A DNA stretch of 64,000 bases, from assembly GCA_947044365.1 (NCBI GenBank), contig OX345647.1, positions 5,270,510 through 5,334,509 of the forward strand, in the 5' to 3' direction. The notes below the pieces were generated by a model, which did not search any database, was not told where the DNA came from, and worked only from the letters and a program-made list of their open reading frames with translations. Position numbers and translations under genes: made by a program. Below, piece after piece: positions 35,286 through 49,100 of the stretch. The DNA comes from Petrosia ficiformis (taxonomy: Eukaryota; Porifera; Demospongiae; Haplosclerida; Petrosiidae). Numbering within the stretch: position 1 is the first letter of the stretch; every line of letters begins with the position of its first letter.

Positions 35286-37098
35286 GATACATACATACAT
35301 ACATACATACATACATACATACATACATACATAGATACATACATACATACATACATACATACATGCATACATACCTACATACATACAGACACATACATAC
35401 ATACATACATACATACATACATACATACATACATACATACACACATACATACATATAATTATAGATACAGTAGATACATACATAGATACATACATACATA
35501 CTACATAGATACCTCTTCCTCTTGTTACTGGCCTGATATACAGAAACAAAAGATCTTGTTGTATAGAGCCTGGTAAACCAGCTTGATTCAGCACCTTCTC
35601 TACAACAGGAGGTACTTCAAATCTGGACCACTTGCCATCTTTAGCAGTGTACTGAGGCTTGATAAAGAAAGATGAAAGCTGTTGAAGAATGTAGAAAAAT
35701 AGGGCATGTGGGTTTGGGATCCAGTCTGGAAGAACGAGGGAGAGGACTTCCGAAGGATGTTCTGGTGAAGGTTGAAGGAATTGTATATCAGCTGGTGAGA
35801 GAATTAGTCTTTGGTTTCTTGTATAGGAGGAACACATCATTTCTAAAGCAGCATCATCTAATTTCAATTGGATCTTTCTCTGTAGACGGCTCTGCAAGGT
35901 GTCAGCTAGGAGGAAAAAGAGGAGAAGGAGGAGGAGGAGGAGGAAGAGGAGGAGGAAGAGAAGGAGGAGGAGAAGGAGGAAGAGAAGGAGGAGGAGGAGG
36001 AGGAAGAGGTGGAGGAGGAGAAGGAGGAGGAGGAGGAAGAGGTGAAGGAGGAGGAGGAGGAGGAGGAAGAGGTGGAGGAGGAGGAATACGTAAGTATAAT
36101 CCAAACACAAACTACAATTAGGAATTTTATTTCTTTGTGTTAAAGAGAATGACAACACCTCTTAATGATATTCATGATCTCTTCAAATATTATTCAAATT
36201 TTAATTACTTTGCTGGGGAGATAAACAACTAATAATTATAATTTCCTATGTAACATAACTCAAGCTCATGTGTTTATCAAATATGTTTATCAAACAGATT
36301 TAAGCTCATGTGCTTATACTCACATGGTTCTGAAATCCCATACAATTCTAAAACAATACTTTCTTGTGTTATTGATGGTAGATTGAACATGGAACCAGTG
36401 AATTGTTGATTTATCTGAGGGGGCTAGAGGACAGTGGGGTAATGGATTAAATAAGAGGGTGAGTGGTTGCTTGGTTACCTCTGATAAATCTGGATTACTT
36501 CTCTGATATGAATGTGTACTCAATGTTTCAGCACCTTTGATATTATAGTATTATAATTATATACAATGTACATTTGTATTTAAAAATACATGTGCATACA
36601 TGTACATTCATGTAAATAGATGTAAATACATACATGCAAATACAATGTACAAACATGTACATGTACATGTACATGTAAATACATTTGTTCATACATGCAT
36701 ACATTCATGTAAATAAACATAAATACAAACATGTACATACTACATATACATGTACATGTATACACATATGTACATGTGTATATACATGTACATGTACATG
36801 TACACGTAAACATATATGCAGTTATGTACATACATATACCATCAATAGTAGCTCTAGTTTCACATCTTTGTTGATCATCATATTCATCTCCAGTATGCAA
36901 AAAGTCATCCACTTGACATAAAGATTCATAAATCCTATAAAGGTCAAAGGTCATAAAGTTTTATCAGTCACAATGACCTCAAATTTAGAATTATGATAAG
37001 CAAGCAAGCAAGCGCAGGCAGGCAGGCAGGCAGGCAGGCAGGCAAGCAAGAAAGCAAGCGGGCAGGCAAGCAAGTAAGCAAGCAGGCAGGCAGGCAAG

Positions 37099-37134
<36 letters not shown>

Positions 37135-37820
37135 CAAGCAGCCAGGCAAGCAAGTAAGCAGGCAGGCAGGCAAGCAGGCAGGCAAGCAGGCAAGCAAGCA
37201 GGCCGGCAAACAAGGAAGCAAGCAAGCCCGATCGCAGAGCATTCACAGAGCAGGCTAGGGTGTGGCTTGCTCAGCATTGCTTAATAAATAATTATAAAAT
37301 TAGTTATTTATTATTGTATTGTAGATTATGTAATTACTTGAGATAGAATATTGTTTCTTCTCCATCATCCAAAACATCCTGTAGAACATACACATCAGAG
37401 CGATTACTAACAGCAAGAGAATCTAATGCATTACGTGTGATACGAAGAGCTGCTTGCGCTAAATAAAAAGAGAATCATTACATATCTGCAAGTATCTCTA
37501 TCCATCTGTCTGTCTGTCTGTCTGTCTGTATGTTCATCTATCTGTCTGTCTGTTCATCTATCTGTCTGATTGTCTGTCTGTTCTTCCTCACTCCTCATTG
37601 TTTTAAGCCTCCAGTGTGGGGTAATATGATGACGCCATTTCATTCTGCACTCAAACTGTCGTGAGGAGAATCTTTCACCGCCCTGTGTTACCTCCCCTTG
37701 TCTTCCAACTGTTTCAGAGACCCAAGCGTCTGAAGGAGATTCCGGAAGAAGGAGAGGACTACATACATGAGTATCAAGAAGATCCTTTAGAAGATACCAC
37801 TACAAAGAAGAGTACATATG

Positions 37821-37854
<34 letters not shown>

Positions 37855-37868
37855 TGTATGTATGTATG

Positions 37869-37902
<34 letters not shown>

Positions 37903-40900
37903 TGTATGTATGTATGTATGTATGTATGTATGTATGTATGTATGTATGTATGTATGTATGTATGTATGTATGTACGTATGTACGTATGTATGGATGTATA
38001 TAATTATATATTATATATATATACATGTATATACATGTCTAACCTGGTTAGTCTTATAACAGACATGTTGTACAGTATCAGTAACTACTTTACACAAAGT
38101 ATTCTGTTTCTCTCTCTCATCTTCAGTACTTTGTTGTGAACACCTACGTGTGTATATGTGTGTGTATAAGTACATACATGTATGTACATGTATATACATG
38201 TATATACAAAAGAGTCTTGAAGAGACCCATTATATAAATTGAATATAGGTTAGAATATTGAGCAAACTAGCATTAAACATACATACATACATACATGTAC
38301 ATGTACATGTTATGTAAGCACATATACTCAGGGGTGTGGCCATTTGCAGGACATTTTGTCCTATTTTCATCACTCTTGTCCTGCTCCCCATATACTTTGT
38401 ATACAGTTCAGTTTCAATTTACCAGACATTCACTAGATTTATCAGCCAATGTCCAGTATGACTGGCTGTTTCCACACCATTGTATATATGTCACATAATT
38501 ACATGTGTTTATTCAATAGACTCTACCTTACCTTGAATGTAGATATATTTCAACCTGATGTAGTAAAACTCTCATCACCAACCAAAACGAAATCTCAGAG
38601 CAACAGTTCAGAGAGGTAGGAGTGGGCGGGGCTAGACTACTCATGCTGTTACTAACACTAGCATCATAATGACTATCATCAACTGTACAAGTGGAGCTCA
38701 TCATACTGCTGATACTGCTACGAGAGGTTGTGGGAATTTGGAGAGTAGTGGTATTTGTACGAGAAGTGAAGGTCCACGATATACTACGTTTGTGTCTTTG
38801 TGATACATGTGTGTGAAGGGGAACTGGTGTGGGTGTGGCACATCGTAGTGAGTTATGAGGTCTTGATGGTTTAGTGGGCGGAGTAAGGAATTGGGGTGGA
38901 TCGGGGAGAGGAGGTACTGGTGTGAGATAGAAGTAGTCATTATTGTTTTTATGAACAGTGTATCCAGGAACATTCATAGCCTCAAGATACTAGAGAAAGA
39001 GAATGAATTTATTTAACATTCTTATATCTATCCATCTGTATATATCCATTGATCCATCAACTTATCAATACATTTGTCAATCCACCAATCAACACATCCA
39101 TTGACCCACCAATCAACCCATACATGACCCATCAACCAATCCATTGATCCATCAACAAATCCATTGATCCATCAACCAATCCATTGATCCATCAACTTAT
39201 CGTACATTCATTGACCCACCAATCAACCCATCCCTTGATCCATCAACCAATCCAATGACCCATCGACCCATCAACCCATCCATTGATCCATCAACCTATC
39301 CCTTGACTCATCAACCAATCCAATGATCCATCCCATCCCTTGACTCATCAACCAATCCATTGATCCATCAACCCATCCATTGATTCATCAACCCATCCCT
39401 TGATCCATCAACCCATCCCTTGATCCATCAACCCATCCCTTAATCCAACCAATCCCTTGATTCGTCAACCCATCCCTTGATCCAACCCATCCAATGATCC
39501 ATCAATCCATCCCTTAATCCATCAATCCATCCCTTGATCCATCAACCCATCCCTTGATCCAACCCATCCAATGATCCATCAACCCATCCATTCATCCATC
39601 AACCAATCCACTGATTCATCAATCCATCCCTTGATTCATCAACCCATCCCTTGGTCCATCAACCCATCCCTTGATTCATCAACCCATCCCTTGATCCAAC
39701 CCATCCAATGATCCATCAACCCATCCATTCATCCATCAACCAATCCAATGATCCATCAACCCATCCCTTGGTCCATCAACCCATCCCTTGGTCCATCAAC
39801 CCATCCATTGATCCATCAACCCATCCCTTGACTCATCAATCCACTATTCCAGTGTCCTCACCAATAAGAACTGTTTCATAGAATTGTTTGGTCCAAACAC
39901 AAATTTAATTGGTTCCTGACTAGTAATACAGTTATCATATTTCCCAGCACTTCCCTGAACATGAGATGCTACAGACTGCAGTAGAGAGGGAACAACAGGT
40001 TGTCCCTTGTCTACAAGTTCTCTTGCTTTGGAAACGAGTTCATCTCGAACTAACCATTCAACCTATTGAACAATGATATAATGATTGATTAATGGTACAA
40101 TGGATTGATTAATGGTATAATGGATTGATCAATAGCATAATGGAATGAGTAATGGTATAATACATTAATCAATGGTACAATGGATTGAGATTAAAGATCA
40201 TCAGAAAAGTGTACAGAGAATACAATGTCCATTTTACCTTTCGCTTCAGGGAAGTAGCCACTGAATGGAAACAGGAATGAATGGAATTTAATGGATTATT
40301 GCTACAGGATGTTAAGAGAGGACAAAGAAATATAGGTAATATACATGGAAAGGAAGATGAGAAGAAACAAAGAGAGAAAAGGAGGAAGAATAAATAGTAG
40401 AACAACAGGAGAAGATATGAGACAACATACAGTACATGTATGAGGGATGGGTCTGTTTATCATGTAATGTATATGTGTACCTGTGATAATCTAATTCAGC
40501 TATCTCACGAGCTTCAAGAAGTGAGAAAAATCTCAGTTTAAGTGTCATTGTCAAACAAATATTATCTCCAGGCTTATCATCAGAAAATAACGAGTCTATG
40601 TACATGTACATGACAGTAAGATATATTGTACTATTAATAGAATGTTATGATGTATTAAAATATTATGATTTTATGTTACTATTAATAGAATGTTATAATG
40701 TAATGTTACTATTAATAAAACTTTATGATGTAATGTTACTATTAATAGAATGTTATAATGTAATGTTACTATTAATAAAACCTTATGATGTAATGTTACT
40801 ATTAATAGAATGTTATAATGTAATGTTACTATTAATAGAATATTATGATGTAATGTTACTATTAATAAAACCTTATGATGTAATGTTACAATTAATAGAA

Positions 40901-43900
40901 TATTCTAACCTAAGCACAGTGGTATAATAGCCTCATTTAGTGACTTTCTTCGTAGATAATTGTTTTCTTTCTTTTTACCTTCTTTTCCTCCATCACTTCG
41001 AACAACATCAACACTAAGATGAAGAAATAATGGGGCATGTTGTAAATGTAAAGAAGTGTGGTTGCTAGATTCTGAAGGAGAGAAAATTGGCTCTAGCTCT
41101 CCAATATCATCATCACTGTAGCTTTCATCTTCTTGTACTGAGGGAAGGTGGATTGGTGAGAGTGGTAAAGGTGACTTTAGTGATTCATCATCATCAGTAT
41201 TATTAACAGAGGGAGGAGCAATCTACGAAGATGAAATGTACGTATGTACGTATGTATGTACATGTACATGTATGTATGTATCTATGTATGTATGTATGTA
41301 TGTATGTATGTTTGTTTGTTTGTTAATCTCACATCTTTTGTTGGTTCTTTAGCCTGATGTTCCAAATGCCAAAAATATCCTTCAACATTCTTTATTGAAT
41401 CAAATCCTCCATCGGAGAGGAAGACTTTTAAAAGATCAGTGACTTCATTTTCTTTCATTGAACAAAGAGGGACCTCAGAAGAACTGGGTGTTGAAAAACG
41501 TATACTACAGCTCCCGTGCCTCTGGTCTCCAAGAGTCTCCAATAAGGACGTAATTGAAGTAGTGGTAACATCTCCTTGTTGTTCTAAACTACAGTGATGG
41601 CATACACTTAGTAAAAGTGGAGTTACGTCGATTGTGAGATCTGCTTTATTACAGACACTGAGACCTTGCTCAAGGTCGGTTCTACAAGGAATAGTACCTT
41701 GTGAAATACCAGTATGAACTGTTCGAAGATAAGCTAAAGAATGTAGTCTCTTTAACTTGGTATATATGTCAGATATATGATTTGGCATTTCTGAATGTTT
41801 CTCTGAGCTAAAGAAAAGGGAGTTGTAGATTTGATCTGGAGGGATGGGTGTGTCACTTCCCATGAGAGGGTCTTGGCCCAATAGTGTTGGTAGAGTAATA
41901 TGCATAATAACTAACGGAAATAGGAATGAATTTGGGGATGAGTTTGGGGGTGTGTCTTGCTGGGTGGGACATAGAAAACATGGAGTGAAGATAAGAGACA
42001 GAGATTCATTTTCATTGATGATAAAACACCTCCATAGTAGACTTTTTGTCTCATGTGAACAAGACTGGACAAACTTGTTTAACACATCTGATTCTCGGAG
42101 TCTGTTGATTAGTTTCTGTGGTTCATGTACTGGTCTATGGACTGGGGACATTCTCTGTTGAAGGAGTTCATGAAATTTTGAATTTAATAAACGATTTAAT
42201 GGAGAGCAGTTATCGAGAGTTAGTGGACTATTAGGGGTGTGGTCTAGATGATGAGATTATAACGAAAGTATGTCATATATTTATTTGTGTATCCTTCAGT
42301 TTATTCATCCCTCTGTCCATTCATCCATCCATCCATTTGTCCATCCATCCTTTCATCCATCCATCCATCCATCCATCCTTCATTCTCTCAATTCATCCAT
42401 GCATCCACTCATCTACATGTATATAATTTTGTTTGTTCGTTAAATGAATTATTAGCACACCTTCTGAGAAAGTTGAGAAAGTAAACACAGCAACATGTGA
42501 TTTAGGATACAGAGTAGGTAAATCAAACTTCACTTCCAATATCTGTCCATTAACAGGAGGTAATGACTTAGCTTCTAATTCTAGAAGCTTCTCCTCAGAT
42601 CCCGGAGGTGATATGAGATTAAGTGGGAGGGTAGAGGAAGGTGGAAAATGTTCCAAAAAGGTGTTAATAGCAGTGAGGGTATCATTATCTACACAATGAA
42701 TCTGTAGAGTGAGAGTGCATATACGTATGTGACTAGTAGTGAAGAGAATATTAGAGATGAGTAGGTATAAACCTCACTGTTACTAGAGTAGACCTAGCTG
42801 TATCTCTGAATATAGTTAACGAGACTATATTTTATATAATTATAATTATATACACATGTAATTATTATTATTAATTAATTAACTATTAATTATTAATAAT
42901 AAGTTACTATTATTACTAATTATTATTAATTCATAATTAACTAATTAATAAATTTTTTAACAAATAAGTATATTCTTGCTTTTGCTTAATAATTAATTAA
43001 TTCATTAATTAATTATTAATAATTAACTAATTAATTTATAATCCTCACATTATGACATGTACATATATATACATGTACTAATATATATGCATATGTACAT
43101 ATACACATCATACCTTATATGGAATATCCTGTGTCTTCTCTCCACATAGATAGGCAAGTCCAGAAGGGGTGTGGTCAACAGTGATATACTGTGGCTCCAC
43201 CCATATCTCACACATAAGCATGCCATGAGATGTAAATGGAAAAAGAACATATTGAATTAACGAAGATAGAACCATGGAAGATGATGGTTGCTAAGGAGGA
43301 ACATAATAATGGATAACAGGTATAGGGAATTACAAAAGGAGACTCACTTTTACTTCAATTTGCGCTACTAAGGTAATCCTACCATTGTGAGCACTGGCTA
43401 TTAAAAAACCCTCACGGAGTCTTTGTCTTAACAAACCCATCAAGAAAGAAGGGCTTCGATGAGGTACCTGCCATTGCCATTGATGGCGATTCATGTAATC
43501 TTGTTGAATGGGAACTTCTCTTCCGTTGCCAGGGTTACCGAGAGGTACATGAAGATTATAGCTTATAATTGCTTTATGTAGCTGTTTGTGAATAATGGTG
43601 GCGCATGGCTGATGAGGAAGGCTTGAAGAACGTTTTTTACGAGTTGCTTTTTTTGGTTGTTTGGAAGGCAATGATATGTGAAGATCTTTAATAGATAGGT
43701 TTAAGACTGATAGTGTTTCTTGTTGTACGTGATATGGTGTTCCTTCTATAAACCCAATATGGACTACCAAACATGGCTGCATTTGAGCAACACGAACAAG
43801 ACAAAAATAAAGAGGTTTAGAAGATTCTGGGAGGAATTTAAGAAATGAATGGTTTTCTAAAAAGACGATCGAACTCCACGAGCGTAGAGAATGAAATAGT

Positions 43901-45091
43901 TTGAGACCTGCAACTCGACATTGAAAAGAAGAATATCGGCCAGAATCTGACGGGTGGATTAAATGTTGTGGAAGGACTGAGTCTTGATTGAGCACAAGAA
44001 TGATTTTGTCTGTGTGTAACCAGCGAGGCCATATATTTATATCCATAGAACATAGAGGCTTCCAATAGTTGCCTAGCAACACTGATGATCTGAGAACAGA
44101 ATATTTAACTATAAAAAACTATCGTTAGTACGCAATGCAGTAATAATTGTACCATGTTATGTAACTAGACAATAACCATTTCCTAAATTCAACTGGCTTT
44201 TTCTTCATAACTAACTCTCTTTAGTCACTGCAAACAATAAACTTTTAGTATATACAGTGGTGTGGAAACAGGCACTCATGCAGGACATTGTCTGATAAAT
44301 CTAGTGAATGTCTGGTAAAATGAAACTGAACTGTATATAAAGTATATGGGGAGCAGGAGAAGAGTGGTGAAAATAGGCAAAAATGTCTGGCAATTGGCTC
44401 AATATTTCCACACTCCTGAGTATACTGCTGTATTTTGAAGTACATTAAGTCTACTTTTAATTGCTTGTATAATGCAAGAATTGCTAAAAATATATATTTT
44501 GTGATTGGCATATTACATGTAGGTGTGGCTCAGAAATACACTAAAACAAATGCATGCTAAATCCAAAGGTTTAAAAATCACCAAGTCAGTGGACACAATT
44601 AATAGCAGGCTTACGTTATATGCTTTAATACAGAAATTGAACTAATGAAGATTTCATCCCCGTGTTTCTCTAAATAGATTTATTTCTCTATTTGACTCAC
44701 TTATCTTCTGTTGATGAGGTGTTGATAGATAGAGAGGGTTTGGATTGAGTAAGTGATTGATAGAATAGAGGCATACCATCCACTGTACTCTTTGGTAGAG
44801 TATAGAATTGAGGATTTGAGGAAAAGGAAATTAAATGAGAGAGAAATGAATCAGAGTGTGTTAGACTGGACAAAGGAAGAAGAGAAGAAAGAGGAGGAGG
44901 GAGAAATTTGGAGAATAATTTATATAATTATACATTATTATAATTCTGGGTCTACATGTCAGTAATATTACACAAACCTTTTCAAAGTCTGTCTGAATCT
45001 TTTCAGAGCCATAGCACTAAACATTAATAGAAAAAAACACAATAAAATTAACAGACAACAGAAAGATAGACAGACAGACAGACAGACCAAT

Positions 45092-45142
<51 letters not shown>

Positions 45143-46047
45143 GACAGACAGACAGATAACTAGGCAGTACTAATGGGTACTCACTGAGGTGTAGATAATG
45201 ACTGAGGATCAACATCATTTTGAAAGTCTCGTACAAATGGATAAGAAGCCTCAAATGATATTGTTACTATTAATAGACTACTTGTATCGCTAAGTGGCCA
45301 GGACTATGTGAACAGAAAGATAATAATACTATTAATAGACAACTGATCAAGATAATGTTACTATATTAATAGACAACTGATTATGATAACGTTACTATTA
45401 ATAGACAACTGATGAAGATAATGTTACTATTAATAGACAACTGATTAAAATAACGTTACTATTAATAGACAACTGATGAAGATAACATTACTATTAATAG
45501 ACAATGAAGTTACTATTAATAGACAACTGATTATGATAACGTTACTATTAATAGACAACTGATCAAGATAATGTTACTATTAATAGACAACTGATTAAAA
45601 TAACGTTACTATTAATAGATGATGATGTTACTATTAATAGACAACTGATGAAGATAATGTTACTATTAATAGACAACTGATTAAAATAACGTTACTATTA
45701 ATAGACAACTGATGAAGATAACATTACTATTAATAGACAATGAAGTTACTATTAATAGACAACTGATTATGATAACGTTACTATTAATAGACAACTGATC
45801 AAGATAATGTTACTATTAATAGACAACTGATTAAAATAACGTTACTATTAATAGACAATGATGTTACTATTAATAGACAACTGACTAATGATACTATTAT
45901 TGATTTACCGTTCTGATTGTATATTGTATAGTAACATTTGGTTGCCATGGAAACAATAGACATATATCCAACTGTGAATCTAAAGTAAGTATAATTTTAA
46001 TTATGAATAAATGCATTAATCCATAATTATTAACATTACATACATAC

Positions 46048-46082
<35 letters not shown>

Positions 46083-46152
46083 CATACATACATACATACA
46101 TACATACATACATACATACATACGTAAATACATACATACATACATACATACA

Positions 46153-46186
<34 letters not shown>

Positions 46187-49100
46187 CATACATACATACA
46201 TACATACATACATACATACATACATACGTAAATACATACATACATACATACATACATAAACTACCTTTCACGACGATACTTTGAATGAAGAATCCTTCTC
46301 TTATACGACAGCCAAGTACCCTACGGAATGTATCTCAATATCACGAATTAATGCCCATGCATCTTACCCGGTAATTACTATATATATATAAGGACATACC
46401 TTGTGAAGGGTGCTTGTATGGTTGTCCGATGATACGAGTAGCCAGTTTGAGGAACAAACGGATCCTCTTTCCATGAAGTATACAGAGAGGACACACCTTT
46501 TCTTCTCTCTTCCCAGGCTGACCGTTGCAATGACCAAAAAAGTATAGATTTTTGTGTGTAGTTGATATCAGTAGAATGAGATTCGTCAGTTGTATTTATA
46601 GGTGTGGTCTTGACAGGTTTCTGAAGCTAATTAAAGTGAAAATAATAATTTATTATAAAACTAATGATAAGATTTAAACTAGTGTTTTTTATAAGTTTAC
46701 CATTAGCCCAAAGAGTTCTTATTATGCACTGCACAGTCCTCCCTTTGAGCCAATGACGCAGTTAATGCATGTTTGTTTGTTGTTTGTCAAGATGTATTCC
46801 CAATTCTTGAGTCAATTTGGCCCATGCTTCAAAACATATCAAAAATTCTGATTTAAACTAATATCAACAGCTGCTCATGGGTTCAAATCACAGCTGGTTC
46901 ATCGGAATATATTTTATTTTTTGATCTTCAGTTATATAGCCATAATAAAATTTAATAATAATTATTAAGGTCAGAAACCCAAACCACTCATCTGAAACTC
47001 ATAATTCAGAAATCACAAAATTAATTTACTGCACTCAATTACATGTATACTAAATATAATACATTAGTATTAATGTGCATAAAGTATATCACATATACAT
47101 ACATATAAAATACCTTCAATGGATCTATTACACATCCATTACAAGCTTCTGTTAGAAATGCTATCCCTTGAGCATCCGGTAAAGATCCAAGCGATATTGA
47201 TGGTAAGGCCCCACCTCCACTCAGAACAACCCAACAACTGATGTTAGCTGTTCGTAACTGATTGATTGTAGTATACATAGTAGTGGGTGTGGCAAATCCA
47301 CCAACTCCATCAGTAAACAAAATTAGACCTAATAATATAGTATACAATACACATTATTACAATGTACAATATAGATATACAATATACAATATATATAATT
47401 ATAATATATACATTATTATATACATAATATTATAGTTATATACATACATAGGTACATAAATGAGTTCAGTGTTTTTGATAAGCTCATATGGTGCACCATT
47501 GGCCCAAAGAGCTTCTTATTTGGCACTGCACAGTACTCTCTTTGCCTACTCACAACATTAACTCTTTGTTAATTGGCTCAAGATGTATTCCTAATGGCAC
47601 ACACACTAACCACTGTTGCCAATTTGGCCCATGCTTCAAAACATATCTGAATGGATCCATTATTTACAGCCATATTTAATTAACTATAATAATAATATTA
47701 TACTCTTTAGTTTTTTACTTCACAAGAAATGCCCATTATTGGTCAACTCAATTCAATTACATATATATCAGTTATTGTACTATAATACAATGTTTGTACT
47801 GAACGGATAATTCCTTAAAAGGAATTTAGCTATATGTCAATATAGCTACATAAACAGAACGGATATGTATACATACATAGTGTGAGAAACCAGGCATACT
47901 ATAACTATAACTAAAAGTGGTCATATTTGTCATACTAAAACAACACTAATAATACATGCATACATACATACATACATACATACATCAATGCATATATGCA
48001 TACATGCATACATACATACATCAATGCATATATGCATACATGCATACATACATACATACATAAGTATGTATATACGTAAGTTTTGTATGTTAGGCCAAAC
48101 CAAACACTAATCAAACTTGTAGCTGGACTATTGGAGTTGGACTGCTGGAGTATATGGGAATGTATTCAATGTATCAACTAAGATATTAAGATCAAAACAC
48201 AGATGTGTTTATGCTATAACCTTATGAAAGCATGGTCATGTTTTACTGATAAAATGGAATTCATATACTATTGCACAGTAAGAACAGCAATATTCAAGTG
48301 TTATTCACAACAAAGCAAGCCAGGTCAGCAAAGCTAGAGGCTAGCTAAACCATAATGAATCATTCTTTAGTGACAAAGCACAAACTATATATGCTACCAG
48401 AATATGTATACTGATTTATCAGCTTCTATACTTAATTCATAAAGTATAATCATGATTGCATTTTGCTTTTATGGTGCAGTCTTCTTCACTATGCAGAATT
48501 AAACATTGCCTGGAGTATTATCATATCATTACTATATGCCAAAAGAACCTAGATATATAGTCATGCTTTGGATTCCTCATTTTAACAACATCTACAATAA
48601 TTATAATGCATGTAACTGTATAATTATATATATATATAATTATATATATATATATAATATATATTATATGCATATATATACGATTACCAGGTATATACTT
48701 CATATTTTTTATTAACCTTTTAATGAATTTCTTGGTAACAGCTGGATACCTAGTACTCCAGCTCTTATCATTTTCTCTAAACTAATATTAACTTGTGTTG
48801 TATTTCTGCTATCTTGTCTTTGCTGAGTGGATGAAGTACCTATATATATATATATATATATGTAAATTTCATAATGATTTCACACTGGTACGAGTTATTT
48901 ATAGTGAATTCATAGTGTCATCAGCTAGCTATAAAAGTGGATGAAGTACCTATATATATATATGTAAAGTTTCGTGACCTTATATACTGGTACGAGTTAT
49001 TTATAGTGAATTCATAGTGTCGTCATGTCAGCTAGCTATAAAAGGCGTGACTGTTCTAATTTTAGAGAGTAATCGCAGATAAGCCAGATATGGAGAAAAG

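Noticed and set aside
37661..38059. 132-codon plus-strand frame starting MRRIFHRPV
   Set aside because: Antisense to SZT2 exon 25, continuing into a microsatellite.
40005..40060. Earlier acceptor for SZT2 exon 22 (before GTTGAATGG)
   Set aside because: Given the preceding exon phase it creates an immediate stop. The acceptor eleven bases further on keeps the frame.
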